Source of the DNA: Spirometra erinaceieuropaei
Lineage: Eukaryota > Platyhelminthes > Cestoda > Diphyllobothriidea > Diphyllobothriidae
Direction of reading: 5' to 3'
DNA: 64,000 bases
Assembly: GCA_902702965.1 (NCBI GenBank)
Contig: CACRXP010000629.1
Span: 62,001 to 126,000, forward strand
Part shown: piece by piece, positions 1 through 10,110 of the stretch
Numbering within the stretch: position 1 is the stretch's first letter
Layout of the letters: each line of letters begins with the position of its first letter
Position numbers and translations under genes: made by a program
The notes under the pieces: generated by a model
Database searches by the model: none
What the model was told of the DNA's origin: nothing
The model's input: only the letters and a program-made list of their open reading frames with translations

Positions 1-3000
1 GCGTTGACATGTTTTCTGGCCTCGGAAGAAAGTGTAGCGTTTGAGCGCAACCTGCGTCCTTTTAGGGGCTCATTGTTTTCAATTCCTTACAGATGCCTAC
101 ACGGACACCGTCTGATGAAAGCTTTTCCAGAAATGGTTGCGAAGAGAGTCCGCCCGTCAATTCCATTCGGTCAAAATTATCTAAGTAAGTCATCGCACTG
201 TTGTCCGTAACGTGAGTTAAAGACAAATGAGACCGGACAGAAGGCCAATCTAGTCCTAGTAAGCGGAAAACTGTTGCAACCTTGGATACAGCCAAATCAT
301 ATACGACGCCTTACGAGGGCTAGGAGTAAAGGTTATCGGAGGGAGAAAATGTTTTTCCCTGCAATAACATAGGATTTAAAATACAAAGATTAGTACAAAG
401 TAGATTTCGTTTATTAGACAATCAAATACAACTAGGTTCCCTCCATTTAATAAGACTTGATTTTCAGTGAACATGAAAGTACCTTCTAAACTGCTTCACC
501 ATTTTTCTGACGCCGGGAGAAACGGTCGCTGCGACATAAAAGTTTTTCGCCTGAAGTATCTTATTTCCTCTGAAACCCATCGCCAAGGACAGCTGAGCCG
601 CTAAATACTATTATTTGTAGATGTCACAGACGACCTATGTAAAGATATGTGGCTGAACTTTGTAGTAAGCATACGATACGCTGAGTACTGGCGTCAACAG
701 GCCTAGACGTATGGTTTTAGAGGTATTCCAATGTTTTCTTCCACCACTTCTGCTTCTGGTCGAATTTGCAGCAACAATAAGTTCGAGAAATAACCAGCAG
801 TTAATAGCATGATAGGGGCTTATAGGCTGACATTCGCCGAGGGAATTTCTTACATATTTTTGTACATATACGGTAGCTGGTGTATCGTAGTGTTTGATAA
901 TTGAAAGTAAAAAACAGACTTTGGACTATAAAAGATCACTCAAGCGGTACTAAAACATTCATGTCTGTATTCGAGCAAGGTCCTTTCCGATCGTCTGCAG
1001 AATCACACCCATTAAAGATGGCCACAAAACACTGGGAACGATTCTAATTATTTTCGATAACCTTGTAAATTCAGATTTATCTTGCAGAAAATATGCAAAA
1101 TATGTACTTCTAGAAACTACTCAGCTACAAATTATGTGTTCTTTTAACTTGTTTGATCGATACATGTTTTGCAAATGTTCTTAACAATGAGATGTGCAAA
1201 AACTGTGATGTTTCATCTTCATTTCCTGCCAGAGAGTAAATCAAAATTCCCGCAAGAGTACTGTCATTAAAACCCACGTTCCCCTAAATATTTGCATTAT
1301 TATTTTAAATGATGGCGTTTTCATTAATCTGTCGGATTTGTCTAGATCGTTAATCAGTTCCCTCTAGCGAATGCGTAGGTGAGTTTTTCTTCGAACCTCA
1401 AAGGCGGCTTATTTGGAAGATTGAATAATCGCGGAGACCAGAGTTACTGAACTTTTTAGGTAACAGAACAATGAGGCGCCCCCATTTGTTCGGTTTGGGG
1501 GTTTTTAAATGGTCTGTGTTGTGGTAAAAAAGGATCTAAAATTGCCTAAGCTGAAAGATCCAGGGTAACCATTTAAAAACTAGAAAGAGCTTACTTATAG
1601 CGATTTATCTAACCGCTTAAATTTTGAAAAGCCTAGTAAACCAGCCAACTAACTAATCTTTAAACGCTCAAAATAGGGTCAGGTGGGCCTTGGGCCGATT
1701 AATTTTTTTTCTCCTCTGTCCTGGCATTTTGGTGGATATTTGGCGGGCATCACAACGGCGTGCCTTGTAAATTATCGTCTTGCCTTGGGTGGTTGGGTTT
1801 CTGCGGCGGTTATGCGGTCTTTCGACTGTTCTGCCCGCTGTCAGGCGAGTTCGTTTTTGGAACCGCGCTTGCGTATGATTTTTTCCAATTTCTGTTTAGA
1901 CATCTTGCCCTGTTATTTGTGTACGCAATAACGTTTGATGAAAAGTACCTATGTTACTAATGATGACATCTCAATAGCACGTCTCAGGTGTTAGTTGTGG
2001 TGTCCTGGAATATCCCTGGCCCAATATCAGAAGGAAGCTGTCATTTCGAGTCTGGTCTCTCATTTGCTTGTTTGTGCTTCGGTAGGCGGTTCTGCAACTT
2101 ACATAGCAGTTTTACCACAAAGATTTTATTACGTCAACAGTGATCATTAAATTAACACCTAGGTGGTGACACATCTAGCTATAAATTACCTCGTTTGCTA
2201 AACTTCAAGACGTTGATGAAAGCCAAAATGTGGGACGGTCGGGTCATTGCCATACTGCCTGGGACAATGTTTTGTGTCTGCAAGCCGTTTGTGTCCATTG
2301 ATGGTCAACACAAACTTCACTCTTACCTAGAAAAAATATTCTTTCTTTACGTCACGACTGATTCCAAGACCGATATCATCATCAATTACAACCAGGTATA
2401 TCTTTACCCAGGAGGTCCATGTAGATCGATGATCATATTTAAGCGTGCGTCAAATTGGCTGTCACAGTTAAACCTGCAAGTCGCTGGTCAGGGCTTACGG
2501 AATCTCTACGCACTGATAAGTAGGTAATGCATAACACTGACACCGCACTGCACCTGCGGATGGACTGTGGATTCAGCGCCGCAACAGCAAAGCGATATCG
2601 AAAACCGGAAACAGGACAAGGCGAGAACAGTTAGAGACCCGGATCCTCGATCTCCTCATCGCATGCTGCATGTTTGTCAGCCGCGCATGACGTTTATGCC
2701 GCTCTGTGTCCTGGCTGTCATACAGAAGGACCGTAAAGTCGACCAGTGATACACGCCGCTCACACCCGCCACTTCTGCTGTCTCGCGTCTTCGCTGCCTC
2801 AGATTATGCAGTCCAACATGAGGAATTCGAGGGGTTAGCAAAATAAAAATAGACTTCAGAGGTTCGATCACCCCGACTGCTCTATTTTGTCTGCCATTCA
2901 AGCGGGGTTGACGCCCTGCTTCGTAGTCATAGTAACATGCGTAAGTGAACAGACTCCCTATGTATATCAATAGGCTTCCCAGCAATACCTATAATTATTA

Positions 3001-3275
3001 ACATTTAAAGTTAAAAATAAGGATGAACACTCAAGTTCCACACAAAAATACCAGCATATTGCAAAGATGGCAGACTGGCTTTAGGAACAAAATTCCATCG
3101 AAAGAAATATGAATTCCAAGAGGAACCTTATACAGTATACAGTTGTCCCAACACCTGTTTACAGTTTTTAGTTAAGTTCATGGTTTTTCTATTTTAGTAA
3201 TAACGCGGGCGATCTCGTAGGATGGATTATAACATAAGATGAATATTTACATTTTTACTTTTCATTTAAGGATAA
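1..3275. other. No recognisable gene
   Basis: AT-rich DNA with only short ORFs. The longest, 110 codons at 2195-2527 (+), matches no family I recognise and has no convincing splice or codon signal. A GC-richer patch at 2540-2900 may be an old repeat but I cannot name it. Confidence 0.5.
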
Positions 3276-3420
3276 TGAGAAAGGAAAAGTGGCGGAGTAA
3301 ATACACATCGATGTGGCCTGGAAAGGGAGTCGGTCTTTACCAGCCAACCGCATAAGGGAAGAGTTCATGAAGCATAATCGTAAATTCGCTGCGGAGAATG
3401 CAATAGTAATCTTTGTTTTC
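3276..3420 (-). pseudogene. PLE lineage B RT-endonuclease linker, inverted
   Basis: On the minus strand this short stretch encodes about 45 residues that read like the connector between the reverse transcriptase and the GIY-YIG endonuclease of Penelope-like elements. The pattern is a basic hydrophobic stretch, then LAGKDRLPF, then ATSMCIY, which in the family directly precedes the endonuclease cysteine motif. Here the endonuclease itself lies immediately to the right but on the plus strand (3447-3686), so the connector is inverted relative to its own element. It cannot make a functional protein. The resemblance is at motif level only, judged by eye. Confidence 0.5.
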
Positions 3421-3446
3421 AGACGTCTTCTCGCTGCGTCTTCTTG

Positions 3447-3686
3447 AGAAGGCAGTCTTATAAATTCACTTGCTCCTGTGGAGCGAGACACATTGGCCGC
3501 ACAACGAGACGCCTGGAAAATAGAGTACGTGGACACATATCGGCCTAGTTAGGCAGTGGAGAACAGAAGTCGATTTCGCGTTCTACTGTCGCACATCTTG
3601 TCGATACGAATAACCGAGTCGATGCCAATGAAGTCTTTCAGGTTTTCTACTGGACACCAGCAAGCTTCTCCAGAGGCATTCGTTGA
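3447..3686 (+). pseudogene. PLE lineage B GIY-YIG endonuclease fragment
   Basis: The reading frame from 3447 contains FTCSCGARHIGRTTRRLENR, the N-terminal half of the GIY-YIG endonuclease carried by Penelope-like elements (the YIG triad here is HIG). It is followed by an in-frame TAG and then TVAHLVDTNNRVDANEVF, the downstream conserved part of the same domain (the HLV...HRVD region). In the live family this nuclease nicks target DNA for reverse transcription. This copy has lost the RT upstream, has an internal stop, and ends at TGA 3684-3686. Together with the inverted linker at 3276-3420 it forms a rearranged, 5'-truncated copy. Confidence 0.75.
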
Positions 3687-3929
3687 CGGGTGCTAGCTAT
3701 AATCTGGGCAGTGACTGTACGGCTAGCCAATCCGGTGCTATGTTGGCAGACGACGCTGACACAAGCGCCCTTCGGCCGTGTCTGATGCCGACCCCAGATG
3801 ATGATTGCACGTCTTCCCGACCTCCTGATGGCAGCAGTGTGTGCTCAACGTACGAGATGTATAAACATCACTCACAGCCATGTCACCCCTCCCCCTCGTC
3901 CCCTTGACCCAATGACCACCTGGAGAACT
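3687..3929. other. Spacer between two PLE copies
   Basis: GC-richer DNA between the lineage B endonuclease and the lineage A element. It contains a 74-codon plus-strand ORF (3683-3907) rich in S, D and P with no recognised domain. It could be PLE 5' sequence, but I cannot support that. Confidence 0.3.
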
Positions 3930-3934
3930 GAGGT

Positions 3935-5561
3935 GCAATAACACCGACCGACAGGCGCATGGCGAGACCCCAAGATACGGCTTTGGCCCGATTCTATGGC
4001 CTCCCTAAGGTGCAAAAAGACGGCGCTCCTCTCCGACCCAGCGTACGGACTGGCTAAGTGGCGTCTCAAGTTCCTGACCGCTGAGTCATACACCAAGGTC
4101 TCTTCGTCAGCACAATTCCTGGAGAAACTCAAAGGGGTTAGCCTCCATCCAAATGAGGTCATGATATTTTTTGATGTTTTATCCCTCTTTACTTCTACTC
4201 CCCAGGACCTGGCAATCGAGACAATCGAGCTGCTACTACAAAGCAAATACGAGGAAGAGGAGAAACGTCTTGTACACGCGCAAATCCTTCAGCTCCTGAA
4301 GCTCTGTCTCAGAAAGTACTCCACATTCAACGTGACAATATACGAGCAAGTGAACGGCACACCAATGGGTTCCCCGATTTCGGGATTTATCGCCGAGGCC
4401 GTCCTGCAACGGTTAGATTCGCTGGTCTTCCAACACCACAAACCGAAGTTCTGGGCCCGGTATGTGGATGATACCTTCGTCGTTATTAACCGGGATCAAC
4501 TGCTGACATTCAAGGAACGTCTGAATGCGGTCCTCCCGGACATACAATTTACGATGGAGGAGGAAGAGAACAACCAGCTGGCCTTCCTGGATGTCCTTGT
4601 ATGCCGCAAGGATTATGGTGGACTAAAAACCAAAGTGTTCAGGAAAGCAACAAGTACGATGTAAGTACCGAACTTCAACAGCAACCACCCAATCAACCAC
4701 AAACACCGATGTGTAAGGAGGCTCTTTGAGCGTATAGAAACGCACTGCAGTGATAGGGAAGACAAAATTTCCGAACTACCATACCTCCAACGTGTATTCA
4801 AAGCCAATGGCTTCTCGCGCAACTTTGTCAACCGGTGCATACGCAAAAACGACGAAAAACCTAACCGCACGGACACCAAATCTTGGCGGGCGCTTCCGTA
4901 TATTAAGAATGTTTCGGATGATTTCGGCCACCTTATCGCACCACTTGGGGTTGGCGTGGCACACAGATAGGACGCAACCATCAGGCGTCCGGTAATGAAA
5001 TCGAAAGACCCGCTTCCACGGATAGAATCGTCCGGAGTCGTTTATCGGATCTGGTGCAATTACGGAAATAACTACGTCGGAGAAACCGTAAGGCAGTTCC
5101 GAACGAGAATGGCCGAATACGCTGCAGCGGTGCGGAGAAATGACGTCAGCTCCCAAGTTGCGGCTCATTCGACGAGATCCAGCCACACATTCAAATTCGA
5201 AGAGGTAGAAATTCTCGCTAGAAGTGACAACTGCGTCAGCTAGGAGCTAATTGAATCATGGTTTGCTTGGTCCCAGCCCATTAACCAGTGCACTGAACTT
5301 CCCCTTCCATACTCAGTGCTAGGACTTCGTCTAGACGTGGGGAGCTCACAGGTGAACACTTTTCCCAACACCAGGGTCGGTGGGTCAGATGATCGATTAA
5401 TCATCAAACCAAAACCCAACGCACGTGATGAAATCGCAGCAATTAACGACACGAACTTCGGCCATCAAACAATTAGCACATCAACTGCGACGATCCCTGA
5501 TAAAGGCGGGAACCGTGAACGTTCACATGTATGGCGACAGCATGGCGACTGCATCCTATGA
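3935..5561 (+). pseudogene. PLE reverse transcriptase / GIY-YIG endonuclease (decayed)
   Basis: The product would copy element RNA into DNA and nick the target. The first about 35 residues (3935-4045) contain ARFYGLPKVQKDGAPLRP in one frame. The rest runs in another frame from about 4045 to 5561, so roughly 25 nt appear lost at the junction. In order: FFDVLSLFTS, NGTPMGSPISGF (RT motif 4), FWARYVDDTF (catalytic YVDD, about 4458-4478), FLDVLVCRKD, the connector with FNSNHP and a degraded NGYP motif (NGFS), APLGVGVAHR, then the endonuclease with VYRIWCNYGNNYVGET (about 5040-5087) and HTFKFEEVEIL. Three in-frame stops interrupt it: TAA 4662-4664, TAG 4968-4970 and TAG 5241-5243. The catalytic YVDD is intact but the protein cannot be made as one piece. 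Confidence 0.85.
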
Positions 5562-5602
5562 ATACTGCAGCCTCTTGTGCATGAATCACCCGTATCTGCC
5601 GT

Positions 5603-5646
5603 AGTCTCTGTTGATGGGTTCGAGCAGGAATGCGAAACGTCAGGCT
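5603..5646 (+). ncRNA. Hammerhead-ribozyme-like motif, PLE copy 1 tail
   Basis: The order matches a type I hammerhead. Helix I 5' strand is AGTCT (5603-5607), followed by CTGTTGA (5608-5614, one change from CUGANGA), a stem-loop II segment, GAAA (5634-5637), CGTC, then AGGCT (5642-5646), which pairs with AGTCT over 5 bp with one G-U. Helix III would be only the self-complementary ACGU. The core change at CTGTTGA probably disables it. Hammerhead motifs are known in PLE pseudo-LTRs; this assignment is by eye. Confidence 0.55.
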
Positions 5647-5700
5647 AATAAAACTCTTGTCCCAGCGATTGTGTCTTCTTCTTTAAGTCTACTTTGTTAA

Positions 5701-7984
5701 ACCGGAGATTTAATCTAAGAAAAAGCGACTGTTTTTTACAGCAGTCAGTACTCGCAAGTCTCAACTCTGAGATTCGGAACATTGCTCGCCTCTGTCTGTT
5801 CGCTCTCTGTTCCTTACTGCAGAAGACGGACTGTCCCTTTTTTACGATTTTGTCACGATAACCCTAAGCAGTACAGCCCTCCTGTTTGAAACTAGCATAC
5901 TTTAATTAACAAAACGATTTGTTGAGTGTCAACAAGGAATATTTTTCAGCAAATATTGTATTCACAATAACTAATATAAGTTGTATGCGGACTGGCGACG
6001 ACTTCGTCTGTATCTCAGACAACCTGTATTGCCAATAGAAGCGAAAATTGGATATTCGGTAATCAGTTTGAAATAAAGTAATCTGATTGCTGGAAAAAGA
6101 CGTTTACGCACCTATAGTTTCGGACTCCATCGTCGGAGCTATGTGCAGAATCTTCAACTGTTATGGGTCTCTGTGAGAAACCTACATATCAGACGAGTAA
6201 AGGACTTGCTTCTTCACCATTCTCTCATGAACAACCTGATGTTTCAGTAAGGTATATTATTAAGCTTTTAGTCGGAAAATAACGTTCGAAAACTGCAAAG
6301 GCTGTTCACTGGATAGCGTTCAATCTCGTACTTTCCGCAAACTTCAAGTTGTTTGGTCTTCTCGAATGCAAGGCCGCATAATTAACTTAGTTTTTTTGTC
6401 CGCTTTACTTTAATGTTTCTGTTTACCATCGAGCCCAGTTGTGGACTAAAAATATTTTCCATCCCCCGTTTACGCATGGTCGATGTGAACGGAATATGGC
6501 GCAGATATATCAGGTTATGCCCGCGACTGCTTCAGTGGTCTACGCACTGGAACTAGATTCAAGCTGCAAGAGGCATGTACATTAGGCCTAAACTGGGATA
6601 AGAGACAGCTGTGAGAGACATTGTTAAGATATTTCGGAGTGAGGGAAACAAAGAAGGGAACTGCAATAACAAGGAGCCGGTACAGCCAAATATGGACAAG
6701 ACTTGTTTGCTGGAGGCGGCGAGTGTGTCCGTAATGAAGTTGAAACAAAAGCCTGCCGAAGGGGTTCTATTTCTAGAAAGCCCTAAACGTTCTACTGAAG
6801 CAGCCGGGCATGCTATAGCACTGTTTAGTGGTTGCATTTCTTGCCCACAGCAGACGGCAGTGCGCAATGCAGTACTTCGTTGCAAAAAGCCAGCTAAAAG
6901 TCATAAGACATAGAGGTCTTATTTAGAACTTTTTTGTTTGTCAGTACCGAAAGTACGCCGCATAAATAGAACAAAGAATGGAGCCACGATGTAACCGACG
7001 AAAACTAATGGCTTTTCAAATGAGTTAGCTGCTGACTGCTGACGGCAAAATCATTGTAGTACACATGATTTGCTTTAGAAACGAAATATATTCGTCCAGA
7101 AAAGTCCATTAATTAGCTGTCCCACACTGTCTATTAAACAAAAACATATTGTCTCATTAGTGCTAAAGGTATTTTGTCAGAACAAAAAGTATGTGCGTCT
7201 CCCCGATCGCGCATATAGCGGTTATTTGGTGTGATCAACCATTTTAGCCGAAGTAAACTCGTATCGTTGACCATATGCATAGTGGTAGGTCAGTTTTGTT
7301 CAACCGAGCAAAATAGATTGAAGTAACGGGGGAATTAAATATATACATCTGGTCTGTTGCATTTATAGCGATCTGCACATGCTGTATATAATATGTAATT
7401 AGACAGGTGTCTGATAATACGGTGGTTAATTTATTTTGAAAGATAACGAAGCTAAAAGGAAGTAAGCAACAGTGTAAGTTTGACTGTCAAAATTTATTTT
7501 TTTATTTTTACTGATGCTTCCAAGCAGTCCGGTGCGGTAAATATGTCTTGTAAGATTAGCAGTTAGAGACGCGCCTGAGAAACTCAGTTAACTAATTAAC
7601 AGGCACACAATTTTTTCCACGAAAGCTTGTCACATTGCTAGAGTCATGTGACAGCGCAGACGAGTAAAATATGTGAATGATAGGAAGAAAAGATTTACGG
7701 TCATTTTTACACAAAAATGAGATGTTTTTAAGAAAACCCATGTGCAGGTGTCGAAGAGACAGGAAAAACCCAATCAAAGTAGCCTGTTAAAATCATATGG
7801 AGACGCCCTGACCAAACCGTTTCACCAAGATTTCAGACAGTAAGCATTCGAAAACTATTCCGGATAAACCCTATGTGGCACACTAGAGGTGAGGAGAGAT
7901 TGTCAAATGTCGTGGAACAGGTCATATTGGACACATAATTAGTCCCTATTTGAATTAATTTGTAAACACCTGCTAATGGAAGCG
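5701..7984. other. No recognisable gene
   Basis: AT-rich DNA. The ORFs at 6515-6913 on both strands overlap one another, are about 80-108 codons long and match nothing I recognise. I see no repeat structure here. Confidence 0.5.
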
Positions 7985-8080
7985 AAGGGACGAGTCCCAG
8001 GAAGCAGTTTTGAATCCGAATCGTCAGACTCATAAAGCTCTTTTTCCGGCGATCGTGTGTTCTTCTTCATGTAAACACCC
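7985..8080 (+). repeat. PLE lineage A 3' tail remnant
   Basis: A short solo piece resembling the ends of the copies at 5.6 and 9.7 kb. It has a decayed CGAATCGTCAG box in place of CGAAACGTCAGG, then a CATAAAGCTCTTT stretch matching the AATAAA-CTCTTG region, then GATCGTGTG-TCTTCTTC. No coding sequence remains. It is either an extremely 5'-truncated insertion or an old deletion product. Confidence 0.5.
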
Positions 8081-9239
8081 CCTATCAACGCGATCTGGCC
8101 CTCTAGTCCTCACGTACATCCGGTTAAATACTTCCACCCTTGTGTTTACGAACGTCTCAGAACATACAATAGTATTTTAAATACAGAACGCAGTTTTATA
8201 CGACTGGCTAAATGTAGCGAATCATTTAAAGATGAGAAACAACCAAAATTCAAATGCTCTTATGCTTTTCTTATTCTCAGATGATGTTCTTTAAATTCAA
8301 AAACCGGCGAAAAGAAATTTAAAATCACGGGCAGTCGCGCAAAACAGGCAAGAGATAACGGTTACTTCAGAATGCTCCTGAGGAATGCATTTTTACAATA
8401 CTTTCAAGAAAAACCGCAGAATACATGCACATATAACAAAAGTCATTATTTCAAGTACACATTTAACAAGAAGTGATGTTCGGAAAGCCTGCTCTAAAAC
8501 TTGGCTACTGAGAGATTCATACAAATTCAGCATGTGGTCGTAGACAAATTTTTTTGAAAAAAATGTGCAAAAGCCTGCTGCATCCCTTTTCACCAAAAAT
8601 ACCATTTTAAATTATAGCCATTGTTTCGTAAAGACTTCCAGACAACCTATGTTAGTCAAGTTAGACTCTTCTTAAAGCAGGCCTAGAGGTTATCTTTCAA
8701 TTTGTTAATTTAATTGTCTTCGTGGAGCATGACGCCATTGCGGCAGGTGAGGCGTCCCATTTATTCGTAGGGTGGACAGTTGGTTTGATCACAGAAAAAG
8801 TCAGATTCGAAAGCAGAACGCGCCTGTTACTCGCGTTAGCCGGACCATCGTTCTTACAGTAGACAAGCAGCAACAGCCTACTGGCCTTTGACTCCAGGCG
8901 TTATCATGTTATTGCAGAAGTTATTTCAAATCGAGCATTTGGATCTGGGGTTTGTACAGTCAGTGAAATACTCTAATTTCATACACGTAATTAACATTTG
9001 AATCAAATCAGAACACTCTCGTAGTCAACCATGTCTATTTCAGTCTCCATATCTTACAGCCAAAACATGAAATTCACAAGTTTTCTTTTTGTCGGGTAAA
9101 ACAAAGACGAGGCGTTTTTCGAAACGGACGGTTCCTCCAGAAATTGATCGTTCGCACATTATCCTCATGGATTTGCAAATGAATAACATTTAACGGGTTT
9201 TATATTAAAACGTTAAATTAGTAAAATCTTGCCTCTTTC
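8081..9239. other. No recognisable gene
   Basis: AT-rich, with short ORFs only. The change to GC-richer DNA at about 9240 marks the 5' junction of the next PLE copy. Confidence 0.5.
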
Positions 9240-9750
9240 AAATTTCAAGAGGCCGAAATCCTCGCAAGGGGTGACAACCGCGTGAGCCGCGAGCTGCTCG
9301 AGTCATGGTTCTCAGGCCCGCAATCCATCAACAAACACAATGACCTCCCGGTGGCCTATTCCGTATTGCGATTTTCCCTGGGCAGGAGAATCAGTCACGT
9401 GGGGAGGGCGCGGGTGAGCAATTATCACGGTGACAGTGAGCCAGTTTGCCGAGCAATCGTCACACCAGCATTGAGCACGGATGACAAAATCGCGGCAGTT
9501 AACAACTCGGACTCGGACCGCCAAGCCACCGCCGCATCAATTACGACCCCAGCGGCGATTGTGAGAACTGTTAATTGCAGTGCGCATACGGTCCCACGGC
9601 AGCCACGTGCTATAAATACTGCATTCCTGGTGCCACCTTTACCTCTATCTGCGAATGTCTCTGATGATGGGCTCGAGTGAGAACCCGAAACGTCAGGCCA
9701 ATAAACTTCTTGTCCCAGTGATCGCATCTTCATCTTCTGAACTGCTACCT
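9240..9750 (+). mobile_element. Penelope-like retroelement, lineage A copy 2 (5'-truncated)
   Basis: It starts abruptly inside the endonuclease, at a sequence matching FKFEEVEILARSDNCVS of copy 1 (here FQEAEILARGDNRVS). It reads on through ELLESWFSGPQSINKHNDLP and a hydrophilic C-terminal tail to a stop at 9678-9680. The frame from 9282 is open for 132 codons. After the stop come a hammerhead-like motif (9657-9698), AATAAA at 9700-9705 and a conserved tail CTTCTTGTCCCAGTGATCGC. Unlike copy 1 this segment has no stop codons, so it is the younger of the two. The truncation removes the RT and the catalytic part of the nuclease, so it is inert. Confidence 0.85.
9657..9698 (+). ncRNA. Hammerhead-ribozyme-like motif, PLE copy 2 tail
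   Basis: This is the best-preserved hammerhead of the lineage A tails. Helix I 5' strand is GTCT (9657-9660), then an intact CTGATGA (9661-9667), helix II GGGCTC/GAACCC with one mismatch and loop GAGTGA, GAAA (9687-9690), CGTC (9691-9694), then AGGC (9695-9698) closing helix I with one G-U. Predicted cleavage is after C9694. Helix III consists only of the palindrome ACGU, which could form stably only between two molecules or two tandem copies. The motif overlaps the last codons of the tail ORF. Confidence 0.7.
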
Positions 9751-9779
9751 GGGACTCGCCTGTTCGCTTCTATCAACAA

Positions 9780-10110
9780 AAGAACAATGCATGGACATGA
9801 TGTCTGGTTGTTTGGTGGGTCGATTTATTCCCGCTTGCGTACTGCAGAGAATTAAAATAATGTCAGTCTATGTCACACTGCGCTGGATGTGTGCTCACGC
9901 AACCTTCGTCCATGCAAATCACACACCGAAAGTATATCAAAAACAAATGGGATTTGTTTGTTTCGTGTCTGGCTGAGTTGAACTGCAGTAAACATCCGGC
10001 AAGCACAAAAATGCCGCATTCACGCATGCGAATAACGCTTTTATATGCAGTCAAAAAACTGCCGGTGGTAATAACAAAATTTATCCTTGCTCCTAAAAGT
10101 TAGTCTGTTT
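9780..10110 (+). repeat. Interspersed repeat, copy 1
   Basis: Shares a colinear diverged stretch with 14480-14770. Matching islands include GGGATTTGTTTGT, CGTCTGG, CAGTAAAC-TCCGGCA and a GCAGTC-AAAA segment in the same order and spacing. No coding capacity or terminal structure is evident. A weaker relative may lie at about 27005-27060, which shares CTACCGCCTGCCTGT with the related ACTGCCTGCCTGT at 14.5 kb. Confidence 0.5.

Larger units (their letters stand above)
3930..5700 (+). mobile_element. Penelope-like retroelement, lineage A copy 1
   Basis: A 5'-truncated, decayed PLE. It carries the reverse transcriptase from the YGLPKV motif onward, the connector, a GIY-YIG endonuclease, a C-terminal tail and a 3' non-coding region with a hammerhead-like motif (5603-5646) and an AATAAA hexamer at 5647-5652. 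The 3' end is placed near 5700 because similarity to the copy at 9.24-9.75 kb fades there. No 5' pseudo-LTR was found, consistent with the 5' truncation usual for target-primed retroelements. Confidence 0.85.

Noticed and set aside
2195..2527. 110-codon ORF as an exon or small gene
   Set aside because: No known domain, no splice or start context support; a length expected by chance somewhere in a 64 kb six-frame scan.
9240..9750. CRISPR, operon or prokaryotic defence genes in this or other parts of the window
   Set aside because: No regularly spaced short repeats with unique spacers, no ribosome-binding-site-led gene strings; the content is eukaryotic retroelements.
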